Source: JAZDOK01 sp043798715 (GTDB lineage Bacteria > Vulcanimicrobiota > JAZDOK01). Taken from it: a stretch of 64,000 bases of DNA. The notes under the pieces were generated by a model. That model saw only the letters and a program-made list of their open reading frames with translations. It did no database searches and was not told the DNA's origin. The stretch lies in contig JAZDOK010000013.1 in NCBI GenBank assembly GCA_043798715.1, positions 124,001 through 188,000 on the forward strand, given 5' to 3'. Below are positions 24,215 through 33,648 of this stretch, piece by piece (position 1 is the stretch's first letter; each line of letters starts with the position of its first letter). A program made the translations under genes and the position numbers.

Positions 24215-25701
24215 TCTTTGGGAGAGGCGGGGCCAGAAGGCTCCTTCGGCTTGAGCGGAAGAGCCGTGAAGGCGTTTTCAAATGCCTGAAGAGCTTCCAG
24301 GCGCGTAAGATACCGGTAAGGGTGAGAGCGGATGTAGCCGGCCAGCGTCTCATCCACGGCCCCAATGTCCTTGACGACATGCGTGAAAGCATTCAGCTTG
24401 TCCAGCATCTTTTTTGATTCCTCAATGCGTTTCGCCATCTCAGGGTGAGTGCTCAGCCAGCTCGGGGTGTTCGAAGGCATCTGCTTCCCCAGATCCTCCA
24501 GCTTCTTGAACGAGACGATGAGCTCTTCCGGGCGGTATCCGGCCACCGATGTCAGGATGAGGGCGTCCTCATCTGCTTCCAGCTCAAAATTGCGGTCATA
24601 GCCCCTGCTGATGAGGGTCCCGATGAAATCAGACATGATCATGCCGATATTGCTCCTGGTGGCGATGCCGACAATGACCCCCAGAAAGTCTAAATTCTGG
24701 CCCTGCCGGTACTGCCTGATGGCGTGGTGATTGGTCACGTGGCCGATCTCGTGGCTGATAACCCCGGCCAGCTCATCGTCCGACTCCAGCACACGGAGCA
24801 GCCCCTCGGTCACGTAGATCGGACCGCCCGCTGAAAAGGCATTAATCTCGTCGGAATCCAACACGTTGAAGAAGAAGTTGAAATTTAAATCATTGAGCCG
24901 GTTGGCGTCCACGATCCGCGACCCTATGCGGCGCACTCTCTCGATGGATTCCTGGTCTCCGGAGATGCGGTAGGAGTACTCGATGGCCCCGGACATCTCC
25001 CTGCTCAGGGCCGTCTCCAGCTCGTCCTGCTTCAGGAGCGGGTTGTTTTCCGGAAAACAAATGGGACAGGGGCGGTAGCCCCCGGCGACGGCCTCCTGGA
25101 TTGACTCGCAGATCTCCACCCTGGCACCAGGGGAGATATGATCGCATTTTTCCTTATGATACAGCTTGCTGTCAAGATTTAGAAGGACTTTTATTTTGGG
25201 CGTTTCCGGGTGCAGAGCCTTCCGGACTTCGCTCCCAAGTTGCTCCATCGCCGCATCCTTGCGGGAATTTCTGGCAGTCAGATACCCCCACTTATCCGTG
25301 CCGATCTCCCCCAGGGAGGCCGAGAGAAGATACGAACTCCCCTTCCGGGTGACATTGACGACCAGCAGGTGGTCAACGCCGAACAGCTCACGGGCGTAGG
25401 AAGAATTGAACAGGAGGTCCGGAAAACAAAGCAGCGTCTCCTGCTGCTCTTTTTTTGTCTCCTGGACGATCTTCGGATTAAGAATGTCCGCAGGCAGGCG
25501 ATAGTCAATATCCTGCTTTATTAGCGCCGGCCTGGAAAGCTCAGTCTGCCATTCTTCCTGTAAAGCCTTGTCGTATTTTCCCTCCGCGTTCAGGAAGAAG
25601 ACACCGATCCTGGAGGGATGAGTGCTCTCTGCCGCCGCCCATGAAATCAAGAGACAGCAGAGGGCCGCCGCCATCAGGGCCGGGCCAAGGAAAGATTTCA
25701 T
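24211..25701 (-). CDS. M48-family zinc metallopeptidase with Cys-rich insert, exported
   Basis: ATG 25701 (TGGAG 6 bp upstream) gives 496 aa with a signal peptide; ATG 25734 would add eleven residues. The protease core holds the zinc motif 'VISHEIGHVTNHHAIRQ' (HExxH) and the third ligand in 'FELEADEDALILTSVAGY', as in BepA/YfgC-type periplasmic proteases. Between the signal peptide and the core are an alpha/beta N-terminal domain and a small 'YHKEKCDHISPGARVEI....GYRPCPICFPENN' motif (C-x-H...C-x2-C), resembling the Ada/YHE-type zinc element of some exported nucleases. Likely envelope protein quality control. Divergent from the ECF sigma gene. Confidence 0.88.
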   Translation of the reverse strand: MKSFLGPALMAAALCCLLISWAAAESTHPSRIGVFFLNAEGKYDKALQEEWQTELSRPALIKQDIDYRLPADILNPKIVQETKKEQQETLLCFPDLLFNSSYARELFGVDHLLVVNVTRKGSSYLLSASLGEIGTDKWGYLTARNSRKDAAMEQLGSEVRKALHPETPKIKVLLNLDSKLYHKEKCDHISPGARVEICESIQEAVAGGYRPCPICFPENNPLLKQDELETALSREMSGAIEYSYRISGDQESIERVRRIGSRIVDANRLNDLNFNFFFNVLDSDEINAFSAGGPIYVTEGLLRVLESDDELAGVISHEIGHVTNHHAIRQYRQGQNLDFLGVIVGIATRSNIGMIMSDFIGTLISRGYDRNFELEADEDALILTSVAGYRPEELIVSFKKLEDLGKQMPSNTPSWLSTHPEMAKRIEESKKMLDKLNAFTHVVKDIGAVDETLAGYIRSHPYRYLTRLEALQAFENAFTALPLKPKEPSGPASPKE

Positions 25702-25827
25702 AGAAACTCCAGAAAGGCGCCGTAAAAACTTCATCGGTCACTTTCCCCCTTAGGGGTCTACCTCTTCCTTATGTTGCTCTGCAGGAAACTTCTTTTCAAA
25801 CAGGGAAAGATCCTGCAGGGAGGAAAC

Positions 25828-26436
25828 ATGCCGGACATAGACGAGAGTCAGTTGATAGCCGATTGCCTCAGGTGGGACGAGAAAGCCTGGGGAATTCTTT
25901 ACGCACACTATCGCGCCCTGGTTTTCAAGGTCATTGCGACGGGCGGGTGGAGTTTTCAGAGGGAGGAAGCCGAAGATCTGGTCCAGGAAGTTTTTCTGGA
26001 GCTGATCCGGTCCCTGCCCAATTTCAGGAAGGAGGCGGCGCTCTCCACTTTCCTGATCCAGTTGGCCAAGAACAAATGCGTCTCCACTCTTCGAAGAAAA
26101 ACAGCCCTGAAGCGGGGCGCCGGCGAGGCCGCCCTCTCCCTGGATATAGGCAGAGGCGGAGAGGAAGACAATCCCGTCCCGATTTCTTCGGAGGAGCCGA
26201 CCCCCGAAGAGAGCAGCCTTCAAAGGGAGGAAATCGAGAGCGTCCGCCGGGCCCTGGAGCTGATACCGACCGAGTGTCAGACACTCATCTCGCTCAGGTT
26301 TTTTGACGAAAAATCCTACGATGAGATCTGCCAGGCGCTGGGACTTCCGCTGGGAACCATCTGTTCACGCCTAAAGCGCTGTCTGACAAAATTACATTCG
26401 GTTTACGTGGAAAAATTTGCGCCACAATACGACTAA
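25828..26436 (+). CDS. ECF-type RNA polymerase sigma factor
   Basis: A 202-aa sigma-70 family protein. ATG 25828 is preferred because GCAGGGAGG lies 4-5 bp upstream; an in-frame start at 25771 adds 19 residues. Region 2 is visible as 'AWGILYAHYRALVFKVI...EAEDLVQEVFLELIRSLPNFR..AALSTFLIQLAKNKCVSTLRR', and region 4 as 'ALELIPTECQTLISLRFFDEKSYDEICQALGLPLGTICSRLKRCLTKL'. An acidic linker (about residues 115-140) joins them. The zinc-finger anti-sigma gene follows 33 bp later, so the pair is probably autoregulated. Confidence 0.93.
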   Translation: MPDIDESQLIADCLRWDEKAWGILYAHYRALVFKVIATGGWSFQREEAEDLVQEVFLELIRSLPNFRKEAALSTFLIQLAKNKCVSTLRRKTALKRGAGEAALSLDIGRGGEEDNPVPISSEEPTPEESSLQREEIESVRRALELIPTECQTLISLRFFDEKSYDEICQALGLPLGTICSRLKRCLTKLHSVYVEKFAPQYD

Positions 26437-26469
26437 TGAAAGGGAAACCCGAATGATTCGGAGGCGGGC

Positions 26470-28059
26470 ATGAGCTGTTATAAACCCAGACTCTCAGAGA
26501 GGCTGCTCCAGTACCTGGAAAACCTGCTGAGTCCGCGTGAGCGAACGGAGATGGAATCCCATATCCGTTCCTGTACTGATTGCAAGGAAGAGCTCGACGC
26601 TCTGCAAAAAGATTGCCGCACAATGAATCTTTACGCTGCGTATCTGAAAAAGACGAACACAAGCATGAGAAGTGCGGCCCCGGAGCCACCCGTCATTTTT
26701 GCCCGCACTTCATCGGCCTGCCCGCCGGCCAACGTGCTGGTGCTCTATGCCCAGAAAGAAGCCCTCATCTCGGCTGGCGAGAAGGAAAACATCGAAAATC
26801 ACCTCCTTAATTGCACGACCTGCCGTCAGGCCGCGGAAGTGCTCTGGCAGATCGAAGAAGAACTGACCCCTGAAAAAACAAGGTCGCTGATCTCAGGGGC
26901 CCCGGAATCCGCTCCGGCCGAACCTCTTCCGGCACGTCTTTCCGAGGCGGTCAGGCAGGGCCGCTCCGCCCTTGAAAAGGAGAAAGCGGCGGCTGCCGAA
27001 ACGGCGGTAAATTTCGGAAGGAGAGAAGAAAAAAAATCCGGGTCAGCCGAGGAAGGACCGGATTCTCTTTCTTTGTTATTCGAGAAGTTACGGAGAGTTT
27101 TTGCCTCTTCCGTGCGGTGGCAGTATGTGGGGGCGCTCACTCTCATTCTGGTTGTCCTGGGGCTCGCAGTTTTATTTTTTATGGGAAAGTCCGGCTCTTT
27201 CCACTCCGGAGATACGGCCCTGAACTCTCTTAAAAGTGAGCCTTCCCCCTCCTTCATCGAAGAGAGGGTTGTCCTTTCCTCGCCTGAAATTGCACAGTCT
27301 CCTACGCCTGCACTTCAGACACCTGCTCCGACTGCCAGTCGGGTCTTAGCTGTTGCTTCGGAATCTCCGCAGAAAACCCCCTCTCCGGAGAAACAAGTGA
27401 AGAAAAAAGCTGTGGTTAAAAAAAGCCCCAGGCAGAAAGCCCGCGTCGAAAAAAGGCCGCCTGATAAAAAAGTGTTCGCTTTCCAGCCTCCTTTTGCTCC
27501 CATGCCTGAAACCACGAAGAAACAGAACTCCCCTGTTCCGGCAGCCGCTCTGACGCGCCATCTCGCCGCAACAGAAGAAAAATCCGACAGTGTTTCACTT
27601 CAGTCCGGACCTGAAGCTGTACAGGGGCTTTATTTGGGCTCTCAGGGAAACCAGAGCGCGGAAGTCGGACGGACTGTGAATGCCGGGACTTCTTCGGGCT
27701 CTGAAAAGGCAGCGAAAGTTGCCTCCGAATCCTCATCGGCCCTGGCCGACTATGAGAGCCTGTTGGAAGAGGAGCTTCAGCAGAAAATCAGCCAGGCCCT
27801 GGGGGGAAAGAAGGCCTCCGTCCGCGTCGTTGCCTCCCTGGAATCTCCCAATGTTTTTATTCCAGCCGTCGGAGTTAAATCCAAAGACAGCGCGTCCGCT
27901 CCCGCGTCCGCCGCCAAACGCCTCCCCATCAGGAGCCTCAAGGTTACGATTCGTCCCTCAAGCGGGCTTTCAGAAGAACAGAAAGCCTCCATTAAAAAAA
28001 TCATCTCGGAATCCGGCCGATTCGACGAAGCCCGGGGGGACAGCCTGGAATTCAAATAG
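26470..28059 (+). CDS. Membrane anti-sigma factor with FliF-C-like end domain
   Basis: A 529-aa protein. Two zf-HC2 zinc-finger elements are present at the N terminus: 'MESHIRSCTDCKEEL' (H-x3-C-x2-C, about residues 30-42) and 'IENHLLNCTTCRQAAEVL' (about residues 107-124). A single membrane helix ('VGALTLILVVLGLAVLFFMG') lies at about 219-238. The outer part has a long Pro/Ser/Lys-rich linker and a final domain 'ASVRVVASLE...LPIRSLKVTIRPSSGLSEEQKASIKKII..SGRFDEARGDSLEF'. That end closely follows the pattern of the FliF/YscJ C-terminal ring segment ('L..eq...I..lv....GfD..RGD.v.v'). It would hold the upstream sigma factor at the membrane. Confidence 0.82.
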   Translation: MSCYKPRLSERLLQYLENLLSPRERTEMESHIRSCTDCKEELDALQKDCRTMNLYAAYLKKTNTSMRSAAPEPPVIFARTSSACPPANVLVLYAQKEALISAGEKENIENHLLNCTTCRQAAEVLWQIEEELTPEKTRSLISGAPESAPAEPLPARLSEAVRQGRSALEKEKAAAAETAVNFGRREEKKSGSAEEGPDSLSLLFEKLRRVFASSVRWQYVGALTLILVVLGLAVLFFMGKSGSFHSGDTALNSLKSEPSPSFIEERVVLSSPEIAQSPTPALQTPAPTASRVLAVASESPQKTPSPEKQVKKKAVVKKSPRQKARVEKRPPDKKVFAFQPPFAPMPETTKKQNSPVPAAALTRHLAATEEKSDSVSLQSGPEAVQGLYLGSQGNQSAEVGRTVNAGTSSGSEKAAKVASESSSALADYESLLEEELQQKISQALGGKKASVRVVASLESPNVFIPAVGVKSKDSASAPASAAKRLPIRSLKVTIRPSSGLSEEQKASIKKIISESGRFDEARGDSLEFK

Positions 28060-28108
28060 ACCCGTAAGTAACGTCCCGGTGGCACGGGGCCATCCTTAAA
28101 AACAGGTT

Positions 28109-30292
28109 CTAGCGATAGAAGAAATAAGCTTTCACGTTCCCGCTTCCTGCCGCGTTAGGCACAAGGCCAGTGATATGGATGTTGAGGCTTTTACCGCCCA
28201 TGTTGAAGAACCGGAAATACATCGGCGCCCATTCAACAAGGTAAATCTGAGGCAGGGGATAATTTAGCAACTGGCCGACGTCGAATCCCTGGTTGTAATC
28301 GTCAATGTTGGTCAGGGCGCTCCAGGCCTGATGGAGGCGAGTCCCGCCATAGTCCGTCCTTCCGGTCAAATCCGCCCCGCCGAAGTTATAAAGAGGATCC
28401 TGCGTCCTTCCCGAAAGGAGAAGCGTCAGGGCCAATTCGTCAAAATATAATTCAAACGGCTGATCTGCGGCGGCGCCCCGCAGGCTGGCCAGACCGGTTC
28501 TCCCGTCCGCCTGGTTCAGACGGGCCAGGGCGTCATAGCCCATCCTTTCATAGGCGTATTGGGCGTTAAGAAAGCCTGTCTCGTAAATGCCAAGATAATT
28601 ATTGTAATTTGCGTTAAATGCATAGGAAGTAAGTGGGCATCGTTCGGGTATTCTTAAATACCTCTCAAGGCCCTGGGCCCGCATTGAGGCAGCAGGAGGG
28701 AAATTGTTGCTGATGCTTCTTCCCAGAAGGACATTTTCAGTAAAAATAGAGGTGCCTTCTCCGACGGAATACTCCTGATCCTGAGTTGCCTGGCCGCTCT
28801 CAAGATTCTGGCGCACTCCAGCGTAGCTCTCTACATATTTCTGATTAAAGCGGGCCAGGTGAGCGAATTCATGCCCGCAGACAGCTTCCAGAAATTCAAG
28901 GCGGTCGTCCACGTACTTTACGGATTCGTCCAGCAGCAGACGGGGATCTATATAGACGATTTCCGCATAATTGCTGTAGTATCCCGGGGGGAGCTCGTCC
29001 TGAGGGTACTCATCCGTGGGCTGAAAATAGGCGTTATCAAAATTAGCGCTGAGCACGATGTAAACCCGGGGATCTCCGTCAATCCCGGGGTTCCACTCCG
29101 AGCCTATCTTCTGGTGGACGAGGGGATAGATCGTCGTATCGAAGTAGGCGGCCATGGCACGGGCAAAACCGTCCATATCCCTGTAATAAATGGCATCTCC
29201 GTCCGTCGGGGAATCGTCCACATACACGTAGCAGTGCTCCCCCAGGGCGTGGCAGGTGCAAAGCCGGTTCAGATAAAAGCCCGCGGTTTGAGAGAAATCA
29301 ATCCAGAAAGTCCTCTTGTGCCCGACATAATTTGTTTTGACCCGCCCTTTCTTGTCCAGAGCGCCACGGGCCTTAAGTTCCGAAGCCGTCAGCGGTCTGG
29401 GGCGGATTCCCTTGTCCAGAAGAGTGGCCGCAAGCTCGTAATTTTTTTGCATGCTCTTCAGGTTGTTGCGCAGGTAGAGTGAATAAGGATCGGATAAACT
29501 GTCGACTTTTTTCGGTTTACAGTAGGTGACCGGCCTTCCGGCTTTCCCGCTCTTTATAAAGCCGCTGAAGAAAGATCCGGCCAGGGGGACAAGGTTGCCG
29601 TTATAGGAAGGATTTGCCGAATGATAAACCAGAAGCAGGCAGGCCTCCGTAGCCTGAATGGAAGAATCCAGGGAAATATCCAGAGTCCCGCCGGTGATGT
29701 CTGCGGGAAGCGCATTGAAACCCATGGGAGTGGGGATCTGGACGTTCGGGTCCGGCGTGGGCACCGGCGCCGGTGAAGGCGTCCCGCCAAGATAGGGTGT
29801 CAGGACAAAGAGCCGCTGAACAAGGCCGCTGACATTGAAAGCCGTAAAGCTCGCAGGGCGGGCCGACACCCCTGGATTAAAGAAAGCGAGGCTCAGCGTG
29901 TTGTTTTCGATTTTGTAAATCCCGTAAGATATTTTCCCGATATACCATGAGTCGGAACTGTCCTCCACGGAAAGTTCGATCCTGCGTGGAGTCGTCCCCG
30001 TATCGACGGAATACGTCCCTTTGTACCACTCCGTGCCGGTCGAGTTGCCGAACTTAAAAGTCCTGGCCGCCTCTCCGAAAGCTGCGTTCCATTGAGAACT
30101 GGCGCCCTCCTCGTAACCGTTCCAGGGGCCCTCCAGGGTCGTCTTCACCCAGGGTGAAGACGACGAAGCCGGTGAAGGAAGAGCCCCTCCGCTCACCTGA
30201 TCTCCCCCGCAGCCGCTCAGCGGGAAAAGAAAGGCGAGCAAGAGGACGAAGATGAAAAAGCGGCCTGTGGTTTTTGAAAGCCCTGCGTTCAT
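28109..30292 (-). CDS. Lipoprotein with M30/hyicolysin-like metalloprotease core
   Basis: A 727-aa protein with GGAGAGGTG before ATG 30292. The signal peptide ends in a lipobox 'PLSGCGG', so it is probably lipid-anchored. The N-terminal third is beta-rich ('TTLEGPWNGYEEGASSQWN') with a Pro-rich linker. The middle carries 'EFLEAVCGHEFAHLARFNQKYV', an HExxH zinc site in the style of the M30/hyicolysin peptidases, followed by a long helical region. Just before it is 'YIDPRLLLDESVKYVDDRLEF'. Substrate unknown. It is the last gene of a minus-strand run of four, separated by 100 bp from the M20 peptidase. Confidence 0.75.
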   Translation of the reverse strand: MNAGLSKTTGRFFIFVLLLAFLFPLSGCGGDQVSGGALPSPASSSSPWVKTTLEGPWNGYEEGASSQWNAAFGEAARTFKFGNSTGTEWYKGTYSVDTGTTPRRIELSVEDSSDSWYIGKISYGIYKIENNTLSLAFFNPGVSARPASFTAFNVSGLVQRLFVLTPYLGGTPSPAPVPTPDPNVQIPTPMGFNALPADITGGTLDISLDSSIQATEACLLLVYHSANPSYNGNLVPLAGSFFSGFIKSGKAGRPVTYCKPKKVDSLSDPYSLYLRNNLKSMQKNYELAATLLDKGIRPRPLTASELKARGALDKKGRVKTNYVGHKRTFWIDFSQTAGFYLNRLCTCHALGEHCYVYVDDSPTDGDAIYYRDMDGFARAMAAYFDTTIYPLVHQKIGSEWNPGIDGDPRVYIVLSANFDNAYFQPTDEYPQDELPPGYYSNYAEIVYIDPRLLLDESVKYVDDRLEFLEAVCGHEFAHLARFNQKYVESYAGVRQNLESGQATQDQEYSVGEGTSIFTENVLLGRSISNNFPPAASMRAQGLERYLRIPERCPLTSYAFNANYNNYLGIYETGFLNAQYAYERMGYDALARLNQADGRTGLASLRGAAADQPFELYFDELALTLLLSGRTQDPLYNFGGADLTGRTDYGGTRLHQAWSALTNIDDYNQGFDVGQLLNYPLPQIYLVEWAPMYFRFFNMGGKSLNIHITGLVPNAAGSGNVKAYFFYR

Positions 30293-30392
30293 TTCAGCAC
30301 CTCTCCAAAAGGGGAGTCATCTCCGATGACAACCCGTGGAGTCATTCTCCTTCAGGAGGCAAATTCCCTCCCATCGGCTCGATTTCATGGTA

Positions 30393-31733
30393 TCAGGGCA
30401 GGCGGTTCATTTCCACAAGCACATCGTAGTAAAATGCAGTCCCGAACTCCATGTTTTCCAGGGAGATGCGCTCATCGTCTCCGTGCGCGCCGGCGTTTTC
30501 ATCGTCGGTTGCCCGGTAGGGCTCAAAATTATAGCAGGTGATTCCCAGTTCCCTGAAGTAGTGGCTGTCATTGGAACTGGTGCTGATGGGGGAAGTGACA
30601 ATGCACCCAGGATCGCGTCTCCGGGCGGCCTTTTCGATGGCCCGAAAAAGTGCCGTATCTGTAGAAGAGGCATTGGCCGGGTAGGAAAAAAGCACCTTCA
30701 CATCGACGTTTTCATCGGAGATGAGGGAGCGAAGGCGTTCAGTGAAAAGGTCCGGATTCTCGCCGGGCAGGAGGCGGCAGTCTATCTCCGCCGCCGCTTC
30801 GGAGGGGATGACGTTGATGTTGGAACTGCCTTTCAATCCGGTGACGGCGATCGTGTTGTGGGTGGTCGCATGACCGTAGCTCGACGAAGCGAATTCCGCC
30901 TCCGTCAGGCGGAGGTCTCTTATGAAGGTCCGGGCCGCCGGTAAAAGCACTTCCGGCGGCTGGTATGCGACGATCTTCTGCAGGGCGCCGAGGAGGCGGT
31001 TTACGGCGGAATCCGGATTAGGCTCCGAGGCGTGGCCCGGTGTTCCGCGGGCGGTAAGTCTCAGCCAGAGGGGGGATTTTTCCGTGGGTGAAACGGCATA
31101 TAGAACTTCTTTCCTTTCACCCTCGGGGGGGTGGATATTCTCTCCCTCGTTAAGGAGAAACTCGGCCCCTTTAAGGAGGTCTTTTTTACTTTTAATCATC
31201 CACTCCGACCCGGTGCTCAGGCATTCCTCGTCCGCGACTGAGAGGAATATGATATCTCTCTTGAGGGGTACTTTGTTGCGCTTGAGAAGAATCATCGCCA
31301 TCATCTGCATAACGGCGGTCCCCTTCATGTCGAGGGCCCCCCGGCCGTAGATAAAGCCGTCCCGGATAATACCGGAAAAAGGATCGACACTCCAGGCCTT
31401 TTGATCGGCGGGAACGACGTCGCTGTGATTGAAGAGGACGATGCCGCCGCCGTTTCCTCTCAGGATGGCAAAGAAATTGGCCCTCCCCGGAGCATACTCG
31501 AAGATCTCGTTTTCGATTCCCTCCCGCTCAAATATTTTTCTGAAAAACAGGGCGGCTCTGATCTCATTTCCCGGGGGGTTGCTCGTGTCCGCCTTGAGGT
31601 ATTCCGATAGCAGGCGGGAGGCCTCTCCGGATGAGGCGGGCGCAGTGGTGCTTTTGCAGAAACCCCCGGTTGAAAGGAAAAGAACATGAATAACAAACAA
31701 CAGAAGAACAGCCTGCCTGGCTCTGAGGAACAT
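30393..31733 (-). CDS. M20-family metallopeptidase, exported
   Basis: ATG 31733 with AGGAGG 8 bp upstream gives 446 aa; a GTG at 31742 is less likely. A signal peptide (about residues 1-27) precedes a complete M20 core: 'VLFNHSDVVPAD' (first metal-binding His and the catalytic Asp), 'GRGALDMKGTA' (bridging Asp), 'ADEECLSTGS' (Glu pair), and 'SNDSHYFRELGI' near the end. The insert domain lies around residues 215-330. Members hydrolyse acylated amino acids or small peptides. Being exported fits the peptidase content of the neighbouring gene. Confidence 0.9.
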   Translation of the reverse strand: MFLRARQAVLLLFVIHVLFLSTGGFCKSTTAPASSGEASRLLSEYLKADTSNPPGNEIRAALFFRKIFEREGIENEIFEYAPGRANFFAILRGNGGGIVLFNHSDVVPADQKAWSVDPFSGIIRDGFIYGRGALDMKGTAVMQMMAMILLKRNKVPLKRDIIFLSVADEECLSTGSEWMIKSKKDLLKGAEFLLNEGENIHPPEGERKEVLYAVSPTEKSPLWLRLTARGTPGHASEPNPDSAVNRLLGALQKIVAYQPPEVLLPAARTFIRDLRLTEAEFASSSYGHATTHNTIAVTGLKGSSNINVIPSEAAAEIDCRLLPGENPDLFTERLRSLISDENVDVKVLFSYPANASSTDTALFRAIEKAARRRDPGCIVTSPISTSSNDSHYFRELGITCYNFEPYRATDDENAGAHGDDERISLENMEFGTAFYYDVLVEMNRLP

Positions 31734-31750
31734 GAGATGCACCTCCTGTT

Positions 31751-32620
31751 TTATGCCGGCTCTGAAATAAGCCTCTGGAAAGTCTTTTGAATGTTCCTGG
31801 TCACCACTCCCGGAGTTCCGTCTCCGATGATATGCTCTTCGAGGCGGACCACCGGAAGGACTTCATAGCGGGCGCTGACGAGGAAGACTTCATCCATCCG
31901 AACCAGATCCCCCAGGGTCACCGTCGCCTCCCTGGCTTTAAGTCCCGTATCGCGGGCAATTTCCATGATCGTCTGCCGGAGAACCTCCGGAAAGACCCCG
32001 GGTTCAAGGGCCGGCGTAATAATTTTTTTTCTGCGAATGCCGAAAATATTGGAGACGTCGCCATCGGATACGATATTTTCCCCATCAAGCAGCAGGCCTT
32101 CCCGGATTTTCCCGTTGGGCCTGCCGATTAAAGCAAAAAAGGATTCCAAAAACGGAGGAAGGCGGCCCACATCGTTTGAACCAGGGTTTCCTTTGACAAT
32201 CCGGATTGTGGAAAGTTCAATCCCGCTTTCCCGCAGGGATTCCATGTCTTCCTCGAAGGGCATGGCCACCGCTATGGTTCTCGTCTCGCGGCTGCCGTCG
32301 GAAGCAACTTCAAGGTTCCGGATGGTGATGCGAAGACAAGCCTCCCGGAGCGAATTGCGGCGCAAAAGCTGGTGGAGAATATCTTCGAGTTCCTCTCTCG
32401 TGTAGAACAGGTCAAGCGACAGGAAGTCGGCGGCTATCAGCAGACGATCAAGATGATCCTGCAGTTTAAAAATCCTCCCCCCGTAGGCCCGCATGGTTTC
32501 ACAGAGGCCGTCTCCGTAGATAAAGGCCTGGTCCAGCATACAGAGTCGGGCCTTGTTGAAGGGAAGGAAGCGGTCGTCGCTGAAGACGGTCAAATGAGGA
32601 AAATCCATTGCAGAGAACAA
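31751..32620 (-). CDS. Class IV aminotransferase (IlvE/DAAT/PabC family)
   Basis: A 289-aa PLP enzyme of fold type IV. The TTG at 32620 is preferred because GGAGG stands 9 bp before it; ATG 32608 would have a spacing over 20 bp. Motifs are 'QAFIYGDGLCETMRAYGGRIFKLQDHLDRL' (the 'GDG.FE..r...g..f....H..RL' pattern), 'GLLLDGENIVSDGDVSNIFGI' and 'LFDPVRMDEVFLVSARYEVLPV'-like 'VRMDEVFLVSA'. The catalytic lysine expected in 'eGkvrnP' is near 'PNGKIREGLLLDG'. Substrate (branched-chain, D-amino acid or aminodeoxychorismate) cannot be told by eye. Confidence 0.85.
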   Translation of the reverse strand: MFSAMDFPHLTVFSDDRFLPFNKARLCMLDQAFIYGDGLCETMRAYGGRIFKLQDHLDRLLIAADFLSLDLFYTREELEDILHQLLRRNSLREACLRITIRNLEVASDGSRETRTIAVAMPFEEDMESLRESGIELSTIRIVKGNPGSNDVGRLPPFLESFFALIGRPNGKIREGLLLDGENIVSDGDVSNIFGIRRKKIITPALEPGVFPEVLRQTIMEIARDTGLKAREATVTLGDLVRMDEVFLVSARYEVLPVVRLEEHIIGDGTPGVVTRNIQKTFQRLISEPA

Positions 32621-32624
32621 GAGG

Positions 32625-33530
32625 TTATTCCTCCAGTTTGACCGTCATCTTTTTTCCGTTCTTTTCCAGAATGATTTCTCCCTGTGTGATTTTACTGACG
32701 TAAAATCCTCCGGCAAAACGCTCTCCCGGAGAGACGGTGTAGCTTTTCGAGCCAATGCTGATGATCGCCATGATTTTGTCCGGGCCGGAAACTACCCCGG
32801 TCAGGCGCGGGGCCGGGCTGGGCGCAGGGGTCTTCTTTGCTGTGGGAGTGGGCCCGGGAGATGCAGAAGCAGATGCAGAAGGGGTCTCCTGAGTCCTGAC
32901 GACTTCTTCCGGGCCGATCCGGGGCTCCTTATATGTTTCCTCACCTGAAGAGGAAGGCTCATCAGCCGGGGGAGAAAATTGATCGGTGTTCCCGTTTCCT
33001 GCCGCAAGACGGGCAGGCGGCTTCCAGAAAAAGGTCTCCTTATCCAGCTTGATCGAACCTCCGGAATCAAACCTGGGGATGCGCCCGATTTCGCAGGTCC
33101 GGCTCACATAAACAGCCCTCCCCAGGAGACAGACGGTGTCTTCAACGAGCATGGGATCCTGCCGCGAATCGGCGCTGGCATAGGCGAATACGGCGATGAC
33201 CTGGGCTTTTTTCCGAGATTCGGAAGCATCGGCTTTTCTGTGATGCCAGATGGAAGGGTTGTCCTTGAGATCCTGGATGGCCCGGCGGATGGCCTTTTTA
33301 AGTTCGTGCTCATCGCCGTTCTTGAAGATCCGGATCGCCGCTTTCACCCTGGGAGTATCGAATATGCTCATGTCTTCGGTCCACAGAAGACTGTATCCCC
33401 TGTCGCCCGGCAAAGAAACACGTGTGTTTTCCGGCGAGATCATCCGGTTGATCCTGCCGCAGCCGCAGTTTATCGAGAAGAAAACGGCCGTAAGAGCGAG
33501 AGAGCATATGACCAGAAACTTTCTTGTCAC
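32625..33530 (-). CDS. PilP/GspC-like exported protein
   Basis: GTG 33530 preceded by GGAGGAGG gives 301 aa; a longer in-frame start at 33734 would overlap proS. The N terminus is a signal peptide ending in 'FFSINCGCG', possibly a lipobox. Residues 30-180 are alpha/beta with 'AQVIAVFAYASAD'. A low-complexity Ser/Pro/Thr-rich linker (about 195-250) follows, then a small beta domain 'MAIISIGSKSYTVSPGERFAGGFYVSKITQGEIILEKNGKKMTVKL'-like, which has the shape of the periplasmic beta domain of PilP or GspC. A role in a pilus or secretion machine is inferred. Confidence 0.65.
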   Translation of the reverse strand: MTRKFLVICSLALTAVFFSINCGCGRINRMISPENTRVSLPGDRGYSLLWTEDMSIFDTPRVKAAIRIFKNGDEHELKKAIRRAIQDLKDNPSIWHHRKADASESRKKAQVIAVFAYASADSRQDPMLVEDTVCLLGRAVYVSRTCEIGRIPRFDSGGSIKLDKETFFWKPPARLAAGNGNTDQFSPPADEPSSSGEETYKEPRIGPEEVVRTQETPSASASASPGPTPTAKKTPAPSPAPRLTGVVSGPDKIMAIISIGSKSYTVSPGERFAGGFYVSKITQGEIILEKNGKKMTVKLEE

Positions 33531-33648
33531 GAAAATTCCTCCTCCCCTTACTCTTTTAATTCCACTTTCCACTCTTGAACTCCTTGATCCGGAGAGGATT
33601 TTTTTGAGGTGGGCCAGAAGAAAGGGAGAATATTTAAGGAGGCGTAAA

